64,000 bases of DNA from Cacajao melanocephalus. Taxonomy: Eukaryota > Chordata > Mammalia > Primates > Pitheciidae. Shown one piece after another: positions 24,227 through 37,957 of this stretch. Under the pieces are notes generated by a model that saw only the letters and a list, made by a program, of their open reading frames with translations, did not search any database and was not told the origin of the DNA. Position numbers and translations under genes: made by a program. Within the stretch, counting starts at the first letter, position 1, and each line of letters starts with the position of its first letter. The DNA is taken from positions 1 to 64,000 of the forward strand of contig CAUYLG010033235.1 of assembly GCA_963573385.1 (NCBI GenBank). The letters run 5' to 3'.

Positions 24227-24945
24227 ATACAGTGGAAGCAGTTTTTGATTTCATTCAGAGAAGCAGAAGGATGATTGTTGTCCTGAGCCCTGACTATGTG
24301 ACAGAAAAGAGCATCAGCATGCTGGAGTTTAAACTGGGTGTCATGTGCCAGAATTCCATTGCCACCAAGCTCATTGTGGTTGAGTACCGTCCCCTTGAGC
24401 ATCCACACCCAGGCATTCTTCAGCTTAAGGAGTCTGTGTCTTTTGTGAGCTGGAAGGGAGAAAAGTCCAAACATTCTGGCTCTAAATTCTGGAAAGCTTT
24501 GCGGTTGGCTCTTCCCCTGAGAAGTCTGAGTGCCAGTTCTGGCTGGAATGAGAGCTGCTCTTCCCAGTCTGACATCAGTCTGGACCACGTTCAAAGGCGG
24601 AGAAGTCGTTTGAAAGAGCCTCCAGAACTTCAGAGCTCAGAAAGGGCTGCAGGTACCCCTCCGGCCCCAGGCACAATGTCCAAGGACCGAGGGAAGTCCT
24701 CTGCCACCTGCCGCTGTTGTGTCACCTACTGTGAAGGAGAGAATCACCTTAAGAACAAGAGCCGGGCAGAGATTCATAACCAGCCCCAGTGGGAGACACA
24801 CCTCTGTAAGCCTGTTCCCCAAGAGTCAGAAACTCAGTGGATACAAAATGGCACCAGATTGGAACCCCCTGCTCCCCAGATCTCATCCCTTGCTCTTCAC
24901 CATTTCACGGACTTATCCAATAACAATGACTTTTACATCCTATAA
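24227..24945 (+). CDS. IL1RAP: IL1RAP alternative terminal exon encoding the brain isoform IL-1RAcPb
   Basis: This alternative last exon replaces the one at 17221. The acceptor is ccattttcctatag|ATACAG and the stop is at 24943-24945. Joined to the donor at 14728 it encodes 239 residues, giving 687 in total, the known length of IL-1RAcPb. The first ~95 residues are a diverged TIR half (FDFIQRSRRMIVVLSPDYV, then SKFWKAL as box 3 at about residue 536). The remaining ~140 residues form a tail absent from the common form, with serine/arginine runs, a cysteine cluster (CRCCVTYC) and a C-terminus of DFYIL. IL-1RAcPb is known from neurons: it allows receptor assembly but alters or dampens canonical IL-1 signalling, and also has a synaptic role. 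ORF sequence before 24227 is intron. Confidence 0.96.
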
Positions 24946-25540
24946 TTACTGTGTGTGGTGGGTGGTGGCAACTATCTCTACCAACCCTCTGTATGTCATG
25001 AACCTGTGGGAAAACCTGACATTTTTATCATCTAATGGACTATCAGATTTCTGTCCCCTTTATTGATTTTTAAAAACCATTTATTTCTAGGAGACAAAAG
25101 ACCTGAAGGACCTGAATCCAGAATTATTGCCTCTAATGGCCTCAGAAGAGCACACTCTTCTTGGGCCCTAGAAGGTCAGTATGTGAAAGTTGCCTAAAGT
25201 CTGATCCTCTATCTTGTCCAATGGTTTAAAACTGAGCTACGAATTTAAATGTGTTTCTTTTCAGTGTGTGGATCAACCTCATGTTATAAGTCAGTCAGGT
25301 GTACCTGGGCTATGATACTTACAGGGTGTATGCGTTCCCAGGAAGCAGAATGGACAGGAGCTGATTCTGGTGGAAGCTGTAGGACTAAGATCAACAGAAA
25401 ACATACAGCACATTTTTTTCTCAAAGAACCAAACATACCCACCCAGGGATCCATGGTGTTCTCTGTCTCACTGTAAACTAGTGTTCTCTAAACTGCCTAA
25501 CATTGTTGGCATCAATAAAATTATATTTTTACTTCATTTT
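24946..25540 (+). other. IL1RAP: 3'UTR of the IL-1RAcPb transcript
   Basis: Sequence from the brain-exon stop to just past the first good AATAAA (25514-25519). About 0.6 kb, far shorter than the other isoform's 3'UTR and without its TA/TG tract. The end is inferred. Confidence 0.6.
25514..25519 (+). terminator. IL1RAP: Likely poly(A) signal, IL-1RAcPb transcript
   Basis: AATAAA inside atcaataaaattatattttt, followed by T-rich sequence. It is the first canonical hexamer after the brain-exon stop. Confidence 0.55.
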
Positions 25541-26110
25541 ATTTGTACTAACAAATTTTTACATCTCTCTCACCCTTCTACTTTCTATGATTGTTGTATT
25601 CTTATCTGGAGAGTATTTCATTTCAGGAAATTGAGATTTGGTTTAGGTACCAGAAAGACTAAGGTGCCTTTTTTGGTTTCTTTCCGACATGTAATGGGAG
25701 AGATGTGGAAAATAACTTAAAGAGAGAGAACATGATTTAAACAAAATAGAAGTTTATAAGAATCTCATATTTTTAGAACTGACAGATGAAAAATTCACTA
25801 TTGTAAGGGATGTGGGGTAGAGATTGGTGCCTTCTTCCCATTCAGGCTTCTGAGAAGGGATAGTAAATTCAAGTGCCTACAAGGATCAGAAGGTAAGAAA
25901 AAACAAAATGTGGCCAGATATCAGCATATTATACAAGCTCTTCATCTAGAACTGATGTGAATAGGGACATAGACACAGAGAGTTATTTCTTCTCTGTAAA
26001 CATTTTCACCAACTCATAAAAGGCACCTGGCATTTAGTTTTCAATTCAGGTAGATCACTGGGCCTCTAAGTAACTGAAGAACACATATTTGTTAAAAAGG
26101 GGCAGCTTCA
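25541..26110. other. Intergenic, nothing recognised
   Basis: AT-rich single-copy-looking sequence after the probable end of IL1RAP. No gene or repeat that I can name. Confidence 0.5.
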
Positions 26111-26405
26111 GGCTGGGCTTGGTGGCTCATGCCTGTAATCCCAGCACTTTGGAAGGTCAAGATGGGCAGATAACCCGAGGTCAGGAATTCAAGAGCAGCC
26201 TGGCCAACATGGCAAAACCCTGTGTCTACAAAAATACAAAAATTAGCCAGGTATGATGGCAGGTGCCTGTAACCCAGCTACTCAGGAGGACGAGGCATGA
26301 GAACCACTTGAACCTGGGAGGTGGAGGTTGCAGTGAGCCGAGACCATACCAGTGAACTCCAGCCTGGGCATAAGAACAACACTCCATCAAAAAAAAAAAA
26401 AAAAA
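26111..26405 (+). mobile_element. Alu, full length, plus orientation
   Basis: From ggctgggcttggtggctcat through aacctgggaggtggaggttg to an A-tail of about 17. Flanks share aaaagcagc-like sequence, a plausible target duplication. Confidence 0.96.
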
Positions 26406-27949
26406 GCAGCGTCTACTCAGCTCCATTTGATTGTTGCCACTAATTGAGCCCCAATATTGCCATATTGCCCATTTCTTTTCTAGAGAATCTAAAACATCCA
26501 AAATTTTATGTATAATGTCAAGTATGGGATGGCTTAAACTTAAGAAGGAAGAAACAAAGAGCCAAACAAAATACACATGTGACCATAGTCAGCCTGAGGG
26601 CAACTAGTTTGTAATTTCATAACTCAAGTATATAGCCAAAGAACATATATCCAAATGGGATTTAAGTGTCCCTGGAAATACTGGAACTGGAAGACACAGA
26701 TTGGCTCTAAGGGCATAGTGAAGAATGTTTATTCTCTCCTCAAATTGAAGCCATCTGGGCTGTTACAGTTGAGCTGATTTGACCTAACCCTCCATTAGAA
26801 AACAAAAATCTGGAAAATAGGGTGCCTTCCATCTACTCTTTAGAGGTTTCTTTCCTGTTAAGTTTGCTATCAGAAAATAAGAACCATGAAGTCTGCTACT
26901 CCTGAACAGGAGCAGAACCAAAAGAGTGAGAGACCACACCTTACATGAGAAGTCATCTTTAATACATAAGCTGTGGCTGTTTGTGAGTTCTAGCCAATGA
27001 GTGTCAGGGACTCCCAGTCAGTAACAGTGAATGGGCAGTGGAGAAAGAAAGAAAGCAGTTTCATCCCAATAATCCTCTTGAAAAGGTACTCAGAAGATCC
27101 TTTCTCTGTTGAAACAAAAAAACTACAAGATTCCTACTCCAAACATGGGGGAGCAAGGCTCCTCTAGAGAAAATGTGGCTCACGATGAAACTTGTAATTA
27201 GAAAATGACTGGCCACCCTAACTAAATATCCAGCAGAAAATAACTTAGCACAACCCAAAGGCCTTGTGCTTTATTATATCCCTTCTTGTGAAGAGTAATC
27301 CATCCTTGATGTATATTCAGGGACCTTAACTTCGGAGACAGATAGCAGTTTCTCTCTAAATCTGTTAATAATGGGTAATGTAAGTGGCTCCAAAGCTCAA
27401 GGAGGGAGAAGATTCTCCTACCCACTATCAGTATTAACACAGCATCTTAATTGCAGAATATCTTTGGAAAAAAATGAGAAATTACCTTTTTCACTTGTAA
27501 ATTATTTTCTTAGTGAAGAAACATAAAGAACTAATGGCAGAGGCATGGAAAATTAAACATGAGCTCATATTATGTGAGTAGCCAGATAATTTTGGTGCTC
27601 TCAGAACTCCCATTTTGGTAAGTATCAATTGCCTTTGACAATGCAAGTGTAGTGGAAGCAGTGAAAGTCTTAATTCAGAATTAGCTATAGAGGGGTCAAA
27701 AAAATAATGGACTATACTTCTCCCATATGGAGAAAAACTCAGAGGTTATGTTATTACTTCTTCACCTGCCATGCCACAGTTGAACGTGATATTCAGTACC
27801 ACATATTTCAATGAGACAAATTATAATAAGAAAGAAAATTTTTTCATGGGCCATGCTTATCCATAAGAGAAATTACAAGATTGTAGGGTAAATGGATATA
27901 TCACTGACTAAGAAATATTGTCTACTTAGTTGTGTAAGTTTTAAGTCAA
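26406..27949. other. Intergenic, nothing recognised
   Basis: No gene, RNA or repeat family that I can support. Short minus-strand ORFs at 27061-27440 look like chance. Confidence 0.45.
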
Positions 27950-28090
27950 GTAGAGATGGATGTGAGTCTTACTTCTCTCCTATCTGTTTGAACATGATCT
28001 CTCTGAGCCTCAATCTCCTGCTAGCTACAATAAAGATACTATTATTAACATCCTTGGGTGTTGTGGGCATTAAATGATATATTGTACATT
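27950..28090 (+). mobile_element. MIR fragment, plus orientation
   Basis: Contains ctgagcctcaatctcctgct followed by an ataaagatactattatta stretch and gggcattaaatgatat, the order of a MIR core and 3' part. Confidence 0.68.
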
Positions 28091-28129
28091 TATTTCATAC
28101 GCCTCACCTTTTTTAAAGTCTCATAAAAT

Positions 28130-28270
28130 GTCCAAAAGCAGTATAAAACAGGAACATATTACCCAGGTTAAGTGACTTTCCTAATGACACTCAGTCAATT
28201 AGCAATAGAGTTGAGTCTGTAACCCAGATTCTGACACTTGATCCAGTACCAATTCTAGAACCATCCATGT
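28130..28270 (-). mobile_element. MIR fragment, minus orientation
   Basis: Reads ggttaagtgactttcctaat, then cagtcaattagcaatagag and cccagattctgacac, the reverse-complement order of MIR. Confidence 0.65.
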
Positions 28271-28819
28271 AAGATTGAAGGGGAAGTAATTCTATTACAA
28301 AACTACCTTGATAGAACTATTTAATCTGGGTCATAAAAACATCAAATAAAAAAAGCAGTTAATGGAAACTCACACACAGCTAATTAGATTTTATATTAAG
28401 GGTCTGATATATCATCTGGCCTTGTCATATTATAATTTTTATAGCTTCATTTTTAAATGTTATAAACTTTCTTAAAACATTTAAAAGGTAGAATTTTTTG
28501 GTGTCCTCTAGATTCTATGATAATGCGATAATTTTTCCTTTAAGATAAATTATTTGTATTTTTCCTGGTGGAAAATAAAAATATATTTACCATTTACCTT
28601 GAAAAACAAATTTTATCTCTCAGCATTTATGATGAAAACTGAATTTCAGAGTTATCTTCTCCTGTAACTATTAAGAAGTCTAGCAACAATATATGCACTC
28701 CCAGATTGAAGATTTGAAGTGGTTGGGAAAACTAATGTTTCGGTTCAGAAAAAGTCATGAATAATAAATTGAACTAATCATAAAGATATGCACAGAAGGA
28801 TAAGAAATTTATGGCATTG

Positions 28820-28960
28820 GTTTAAAACTTTTATGCATCTAGGAGTAACTTGAGGGATATCTTACCATGAAGGTCCTAGGGCAGGCCCTTCCCCAGAGAG
28901 ACCAATTCATTAGGTGCTGAACATTGTCTAAAAGTCTGTATTTTCATACCATGCCCTTGA
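28820..28960 (+). mobile_element. MER5-like DNA transposon relic
   Basis: Text such as ctaggagtaacttgaggg and gagaccaattcattaggtgc resembles MER5. Diverged; edges approximate. Confidence 0.5.
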
Positions 28961-29084
28961 AACTTGGAAAACTACTACCTATGAAAGAACTCTTTCAAAC
29001 CCTTCCCGTATTTTCTGTATTATTGTCCAGGTTGTAAGGGAACAGAGCCTCAATTAGGTACTTGTCCAAGCCTTCCTGAAGTGT

Positions 29085-29245
29085 ATTCCTCAATGTATCC
29101 ACATTGGAACCATTTGGGGCTCATATTAAAATGCATATTTCTTGACTCCATCCAAGATTAACTAAATGAGGATCTCTGATGCAGGGCGGATTCACACATG
29201 GAATAACTTTCCCAGGTGATTCTAATGCACAAAAAGCAAGAACCA
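29085..29245 (+). mobile_element. MER5-like DNA transposon relic
   Basis: Contains cacattggaaccatttgggg, then ttcccaggtgattctaatgc, matching the start and end signature of MER5-type elements. Confidence 0.65.
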
Positions 29246-30904
29246 TTAATTTTTACGTCTCTTTAACTCCTCTTTTACCCTTATAGGCTCTGATTTTCTC
29301 CAGCCAAGGACTACAAATCATCCTCTTAACAAGGTGTTTGCAGGCAATAGATGAAAATATAGGGCATGTTTAGCCCTTGAAGTTGCCTCAGCTCAAGGAA
29401 ATACTTTAATAATGATTAGTGGAATGTATTTATGATATATGAAGTATCAATCACTAATATTTGGAAACTGGTGAGATTGCTGTAGTCATCATGTATCTTA
29501 ATCAGAATAAGATATGCTATGCCATGCTAACAAAGAACCCCAATATTTCCGTAGTTTCATCTAACAAGATTTATTTCTGTTTATGCTATATGTCCAGCAT
29601 AGGAGCTTGCCTTTTTTATGCTTTGCCATCTGAAATGTGTGGCTTCCTGTTGTTCTATGCTTCAGCTGAAATATGACACTCATTACTTTCACTTACAATT
29701 CATTAGCCAGACTGAGGTCTTGATATTATTATAAAAAAGAATAGAAAATGTACTCTTCCTATTTCTCAAAAGAGAAAAAATGAACTTGGTGAAAACATAG
29801 CATCGCCTTTGTCTACAAATGTGATGAGAATAACATATTCAGGAAGCCAGAAGAGGTAAGAGATATGTCACATACTTTGATAATGGGAAAGAAAAAGAAG
29901 ACTTTGCTACCAGCACTCCACCTCAGTTTGCCAAGGTATCAAGATAAAACAGCATGCAAAAGAGTAGACCTTGTTTGTAAGTGTTCCCCAAAGAAAAATT
30001 GTTGAAGGAATGCATAATAATAATAATCACAGCTTCTGGCTAACAAAAAGCATGCTTAAAAATTTGAAAGTTACTGTATTTGGTTACTTTCCATTCAGGA
30101 GCTTTTGTTAGTTCCCTAAGAATGTAATGCTCAAACTACCTGCAAATGAGCCATTCCATTTTGGATATCCAAGGAGCCTCAGAAGAAATAAGACATTTAG
30201 AACACAGCAGAGCATGTAACACAGTCATTAGAAAGCATCCCTTGATCCATTTATCTGAAGAGCTAAATAGGGGATTCAAAATGAGCATGCTAAAGCTCAA
30301 ATGAAGGAAGAGACAAAAACTAGTGTGAATATGATGAAGTCTGTGATATCTGTACATCTGTTCTCTATATATTTGGATTCTCTGTATTAAACATTTGAAT
30401 TTTTATATGACTTCTCTAATGTATATGGAATATTGGATCATGGAAAAAAGCTCTCTTTGGGTTGGCAAATATTAATGGCTAATGAGTCTTGATCTATGTT
30501 ATTAAGTTTGTAATGTTGAACAAAAAAAAAAAACCCTATCATTTCTTAGTATAGCAAGGAGATTACTGATGCACTCAAAATCCCTTAGAAAATAATTCAC
30601 AAAGTTTTTCTCTTGAAGAGTTTAATGATTTCAAAATATTTAAATGAAAAAAAATGACTCTTTGAAATAAGCTCATGGGAAGAAAGAAGAAAAATTCAAA
30701 ATGAACTTTGAAATCAGATCATGAGCTGTTTTTAACTTATCTCACCCAGGTAATGGAAATTTTAATACTTCATTACTTTATTTTTTAAAAATCTAATATA
30801 TATTTATTTAAGACTCAAAAACATATATAACTTATTAATTTTCTATTGTCAAAAACTCTGTCACATGTTTGCAATTAACTTGTCATTTAGCATTGTGTTT
30901 TGAA
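29246..30904. other. Intergenic, nothing recognised
   Basis: AT-rich. No repeat family or gene that I can name. ORFs at 29461-29676 and 30136-30357 have no recognisable similarity. Confidence 0.45.
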
Positions 30905-31015
30905 ATACCTTGGGCAAGTGGTTCTTAACTAGAATTGAATATTATCTTTTAAAAAATTACACATACCTGGGGTCCCTCTCAGTCTACTGAATCTCCCATA
31001 TTGATCTAGATATGT
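30905..31015 (+). mobile_element. MER5-like relic, partial
   Basis: Starts gtggttcttaactagaattg and continues with acacatacctggggtccc, as in the first part of MER5 elements. Confidence 0.55.
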
Positions 31016-31565
31016 GCTTTTATATAGGATAACTGTCTTAAGTTTGCATTTGCATATGTTTCAATGAGAAATACATGATGTTATATTATAAATATATATT
31101 TAAAAGGTAAAAGAACTCCTAATATTGTAAATAATCCTTTTCTTAATGTACAAAACTTAAAACTCATTGCAAAATACCAGAATTGAATCATTTATTTTCC
31201 TATCTTATTACATAAAATATGACAAAATAAAGATAATAAAATGAGAGAAAGAATCAGTGTAGTGACTGAACTGGGTAGTCAAAAGAGTCCATAACTGTAG
31301 TATTTATTACATCCATATGATCAGCCATCTTAAACAGGACAAAGTGCTCATTTTAGAATGGTTTTCTTTTGGGCAAAGACAAATGACTTCTAAGTAGAAC
31401 CAAAAGAGAAAATAGAAAAATATTCTTCACTGGTTTCCAAATATCAATAACGTAAAAGAGAAGTGAAATATGTAAAAACTTTCCCAATATCAAACCATTA
31501 TAGCTATAATATGCAGTAAGTTTCAGGAAATAAAGTTGGTTGGTCGTTTCTATTATGTTCTTGAT

Positions 31566-31780
31566 GTATTAAATTGGAGTCAGAAGACATAAATTGGAAT
31601 ACTAGTTGTACTGACTTTGTGACTTTCAATAGCATACTTTTGCTATCAGGTTCTCAGTTTCCTCATATACAAAATGGGAATAATATAATAACTACCTCAT
31701 TGGATTGTTGTAAGAGTAAAATTATATAATAAATGTTCGTCTCAAAAATGTGTAAAGCACATGCTTGGTAGTGATATTAT
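31566..31780 (+). mobile_element. MIR element
   Basis: Contains gactttgtgactttcaatag, ctcagtttcctcatatacaa, aatgggaataat and ctacctcattggattgttgt, in the order of a nearly complete MIR. Confidence 0.85.
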
Positions 31781-31890
31781 TATTGTTTTTAGTTGTTTAT
31801 TATAAGAGAAATGTGGAGGAAATGAAGAGATCTGTGAGAAATTCCTTAATCTGCTAAATGCTGGAGTACTTTTCAGAGCACATGGTCCAA

Positions 31891-31923
31891 TCTTTCATAC
31901 CTCAAAACTTTAGGTATGAAAGA
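31891..31923. repeat. Perfect 12-bp hairpin
   Basis: TCTTTCATACCT and AGGTATGAAAGA are exact reverse complements separated by 9 nt. Confidence 0.95.
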
Positions 31924-32029
31924 CTTAGTACAGTTTCATATTAATCTAAGGGTTCAAGACTACAAATAATATCATAGTCTCTGAAAAAGTAAGAAGTAGG
32001 AAAAAAAGCTGTATTTATTTTATTGCTAT

Positions 32030-32490
32030 TAATAAGTTACAATATAGAAGCTTAAAACATCAAATACTTATTATCTCACAGTATATGCAGGTCAGAAATT
32101 TGGGAGGGGCTTAGCTGGATGGTTCTTGCTCAGCTGCTAATTGAAGAGACTGTAAAATTGTTGGCCAGAGCTGTGGTCATCTGACAGCTCAATGCCAAGG
32201 GCAGGTACATGGAAGCTGGTAGGAAGTCTCAGTTTCTTGCAATATGAACCTTCCTGTAGGGATGTTTTCGTATCCACATGACACATCAGCTGGCTTACCC
32301 CAGAGCAAGTGATCCAAGAGAGAAAGGCCAAAATGTCCTTTATAACCTAGCCTCAAAAGTGATATATTATTACTTCTGCAGTATTCTATTGGTTAGAAAT
32401 AATTCTCTAAGTCCAACCCATTCTCAAGAGTTGGGGAATTCAGCTCCACCTCTTGGATGGAGGAGTAACAAAGAATTTGTTAACATATTT
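32030..32490. mobile_element. Ancient repeat-like stretch, family not assigned
   Basis: The text (ttattatctcacagtatatg, gtattctattggttagaa) resembles a widespread old mammalian repeat, but I cannot name it with confidence. Confidence 0.4.
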
Positions 32491-33629
32491 TAAAGTCACC
32501 ATAGTAACATACACAAACATTTTTTCCAGTTGAGTGAATTGAGGTCCAGAAAAGGCAAGTGACTGGACCTTAGCCTTCCTTACTTTATTCTTAACACGGT
32601 AATCAACTCACTGCAGTGGTGCCACAACTCAAATGAGGGCTGTCTCTTTCTGGTTCTGGTTAGGTCTTTTCTTTTGCCTGTTAAAAGACTACAGAATGGG
32701 GGAAAGTTATATACTTTAAAGTCCTGGCATTCGTCTCTTTCTCTCAATTTCTTTCCCCTTTGCTCTGCGCTAGATAAAAGGCAGTCTCTGGAAGCTAAAG
32801 GAGGATAGGGTGCATGGGGCTTGTTAGCCATGTTGTTGGTCTGGGGTCTGGGTACCAAAATATAACTTTTATCCTGGGCTCATCTCTAGAGAGATTGAAA
32901 ATGGGTTTACTATAAAAAGCAGCCATTGTAAAAGTACGGATGAACTTTCAAAGAAAGATAATTGCTTTCTTGAAAAAAAAAAACACACTTAGGTCTGAAC
33001 TGAAATGATTATATATTAATAACCAAGTAATTTCTCCTCTCTGTACGTCAAGCTTTTTGAGTCCCCCAAATGGATGAGATTGCACTAGGAATTCTGTAGG
33101 ATGTTAGAATCCTATATATTTTTTATTCACTGAGTAATGCTTAAGTTGCCTCCTTCCCTCTCCATATACACATACACCCCAGCACCAGGGTCTAGCAATA
33201 TTGAGAAGAATGTTTAAAAGGTGAGAGACTTCCAAACTCTAATTCCTTTCTTGTGGGACCTCAAGCAAAGCATATTGCATAGTTACCCATCAATACAATT
33301 CAAGGATCACTATGACTTTCCATCCCTGGTATTCTAGAAGTCTGTGTAAAAACAGTGAGGTTTCCATGTGTATCAAGGCACAATCCATGACCCCTTTCAG
33401 GTAATGCAAAATCAGATATCCAGAGTCTGGCATTCCCTATAAGTTCATAAAATGCTGGTTGAGTTGCAGAAAATCAAACCAAATCTCAGAGATGCCCCCT
33501 CTCTTCCGTTCTTCCTGAGTCAATTGCTTCTTCAAAAAGTCACAGTTTTTTCCCCTTACTTCTCCCTAAGATTCCCAAGAATATAAGCTACATGTACATT
33601 ACCACTCTATTTGTAGAAAATGCCAAGTA
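32491..33629. other. Intergenic, nothing recognised
   Basis: No gene or named repeat. The minus ORF at 32580-32858 has no known similarity. Confidence 0.4.
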
Positions 33630-33960
33630 TTTTTATGGCCTACATGCTTTACCAAAGTTCTTCTGCCTGGAATGCCTGCTCCTTTTCCCCTCCACATCAA
33701 AACTTTTACAGTGCTTCAAGTCCAGACCAAATGTTTTTAAACCCTTCAAATGTTTGCCAGGCAGAATTAGATGTTTCTTACCCTTGTATCATTCCTAATA
33801 CTTCTGATGTTAAGCTCTAAATTCCTACATATCTGTTTTACCTGCCGTTCTGTAAGCTCCCATGAAGAAACATTATTTATTGAATCTCTAATCTAAGCAC
33901 TTAGCATAGTGATTAGTATGTGGCAATTTTTCTATTAACATTTTCTTAAATAAATTAATT
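33630..33960 (+). mobile_element. L2 LINE 3' fragment
   Basis: Contains ttctgcctggaatgcctgct, cttcaagtccagaccaaatg, gccaggcagaattag and the segment ctgtaagctcccatgaag, in L2 order. Overlapping ORFs at 33592-33820 derive from it. Confidence 0.8.
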
Positions 33961-34559
33961 ATCATGACCACTCTCATCAGGAACTAAGTAATAAAATCTT
34001 GCATCTTCTTTGTTTCATCTCCCCTCTATCACAGATGTAACATTTTATTAAAGACACCATTTTACTCTTTTACTCATTACTGTATGAAATGAATTTCAAT
34101 ATTGGAATCCAGAGACTTCCAACACCACATCCAGCACCACTAAATTTGGCCCTTGGCATTACTTCAGGACAGATGGTCTGTGACGAAGTAGGGGCGAAAA
34201 GAGCCCCAGCTGTGCCGTGCCTGGCCTGGCCGCTACCCTCATATTAAGGGCTCCCATCCCTGCTCCTCTCTATCTGCATAACAGCTGATGCTAGAATCAG
34301 CATCAAGCTCATTGGCAGATGTTCTGTTTGTCATCTTGCTATTAAATAGGCCCAAAAGGACAGGACACTAAGCTCTGATAAATACTCTCTACCTACAGTA
34401 TACCAAAGAGTGTCTCTGGCTAATGAATTCTGAGAGAAGAAAATAATTTGTTTATTGATTTAAAATACAAATGATATTGCAAAAATTAAATAATTTACTG
34501 TGTTGATTTAGGTACAGGTGGTAATTAAGAGATCAGCTCTTCCAGTTGCCTTGAATACT

Positions 34560-35105
34560 AGATATTGTCCTCTATGGGTCAGTAAACTCCTATATAATGA
34601 CGACATATCCTGCAGCCATTCTTCCCAGGCTCATCACCAATGCTGCAGTTCAGGACTCATCATCTCTCAAAACAGCTCTCAGTTTCTTTTAATCACTCCA
34701 TTCTTTCCCCTTCAAACTCTGTGTAGCCGTCACCAAATCAATCTTTCTTGCATACAACTCTGACCATGACACTTTAACTCTCGAAGACCGTGTCACCTTA
34801 CTTCCTAAAAGATACATTTGTTTTGGTTTGTTTTAGTCCAAATTTAGAGCAGTCCATTCTCTAGCCTTAGCTGATTTTCAAAAACTTAGTCCCTTTCACT
34901 TCCATATATGCACTCAACATTCCAGTTCAAATAAGTGACTTGTCATTTCTTGAGTACTTCTGTGTTCAAGCTGTTACTGTTGGGAAAACCCTCCTACTCA
35001 TCTCACATGTTCACTCTCAAGGTACAGTTCAAACACAAGTTTTCTGATACTTCCAGCAGAAAATATTGTCTTTCCTATTAAATCCCCTATAGCATTTTCC
35101 CTGTA
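34560..35105 (+). mobile_element. L2-like LINE fragment
   Basis: Contains ggtacagttcaaacacaagt, ctgatacttccagcagaaa and cctatagcattttccctgta, matching the 3' half of L2. The earlier part is less certain. Confidence 0.6.
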
Positions 35106-36430
35106 TTTTTGTTGATTCATTCATTCAACAATATTGAATACCTACTCTGTGCCAAGAATTATTATAAAAACCAGGAACACATGAATGAATAAAACAGACA
35201 AATTCCTTGCTCTATTCAAGCTTGCATTTTAATGGCAAGAGATGGATAATAAACAAACTACATAACTTAAATATAGAGGTTGTTATATGATAAAGAAGAT
35301 ACATGGAGTGAGTAGTGATGGGAAAGGGCTTTCAATTTTAAATAGTATTCAAAAGAGGCCCCACTCCAAAGGCGGCTTTTCAGTGAAGATCTTAAGGGGG
35401 TGGGAGAAGAAACAGACTTAACAGCAAGTGTAAAAGCCCTAAGATGTCAAAAATCAAATTCCCGGAATCCTGTGATTAGTGTACATGGAGCATGTGGGAA
35501 AGGAGGCAACGAAGTCAGAGGTTATTGGAGTGAGGTGGCACTAATGTATGCCCTTGTGGGCCACTGAAGGACCTTTCATTTCACTCCACACGAAATAGCA
35601 AATGTATCTCTGTAGCCCCAGCAGAAAACATATGGCATACATATACCATGTATGTCAGAATAGTTCAATATATATTTTTTTAAATTTTCAGACGTGTGGA
35701 CAAAGTTTAAGAAACCCAATATGAGATAGTATAGTACCCAGTAATAGTATAATTGGAAACATAACCTCCATAGGCCTAAACCAGCAAGAAGATGAAGTAG
35801 TTATAAGAAAACAGGGATATCGTCATGGAGTGGGCAATGGACAGCAGCTGTGGGTCTTCTACCGAGGGACCCAGCCAACTCTTGGCCAGATAGAAGCAGG
35901 GGGAATACCTAGATCTTACTCTCCCACCCACTAGTCTCTGGCTAGTGTCCTCACTGCTGAATCTAACCATAATCCAGAGATCAAAAAGTCTGACAGTGGC
36001 CACCTAAAAAGTGTAGTGTCCTATGACATAAAACAGGGTAGAGAAGAGCAAAAAGGATCTAGGAGACACAGAAGATACCCAGCTTTGGGATCGCTTGGAA
36101 GGATCTGAGCAAGGGAATAACATGGCCTGCCTTATATTTTAGCAAGATAATTCTGCATGTTTTGTAAAGAATAACTATAGAAAAACCAACACAAAGTTGA
36201 GAGGCTACTGAAGTGAACTGAGAGATGATAGAGTGCAGTCTCTTCTGTTGATTTCCAAATTTTAAAAAATCATCAAGATAATCAGACTAGAGTGAGTATG
36301 GGAGATGATGTGGTGGTTATGGGATATGAGACAGGTATGAAAAAGTCATCTAGGAAAGTCAGAGAGTGAGTAGTCCAGAGCAATGTGTTATGATTTCTGG
36401 AGAACAATGAGGGTCTAAATGAGAACGGTG
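35106..36430 (+). mobile_element. Ancient interspersed repeat, family not assigned
   Basis: Ordered phrases of a well-known old mammalian repeat: attcattcaacaatattgaa, aacagcaagtgtaaaagccc, ggatctgagcaagggaataa and gagaggctactgaagtg. Related text occurs at 51900-53000 and 61540-61745. Confidence 0.5.

Positions 36431-37957
<1,527 letters not shown>

Noticed and set aside
24205..24594. 129-codon minus-strand ORF
   Set aside because: Antisense shadow of the brain-isoform exon.
25081..25175. Possible extra exon (ttatttctag|GAGAC…) after the brain-exon stop
   Set aside because: An AG acceptor-like site is present, but no clear donor or known isoform supports it. Left as 3'UTR.
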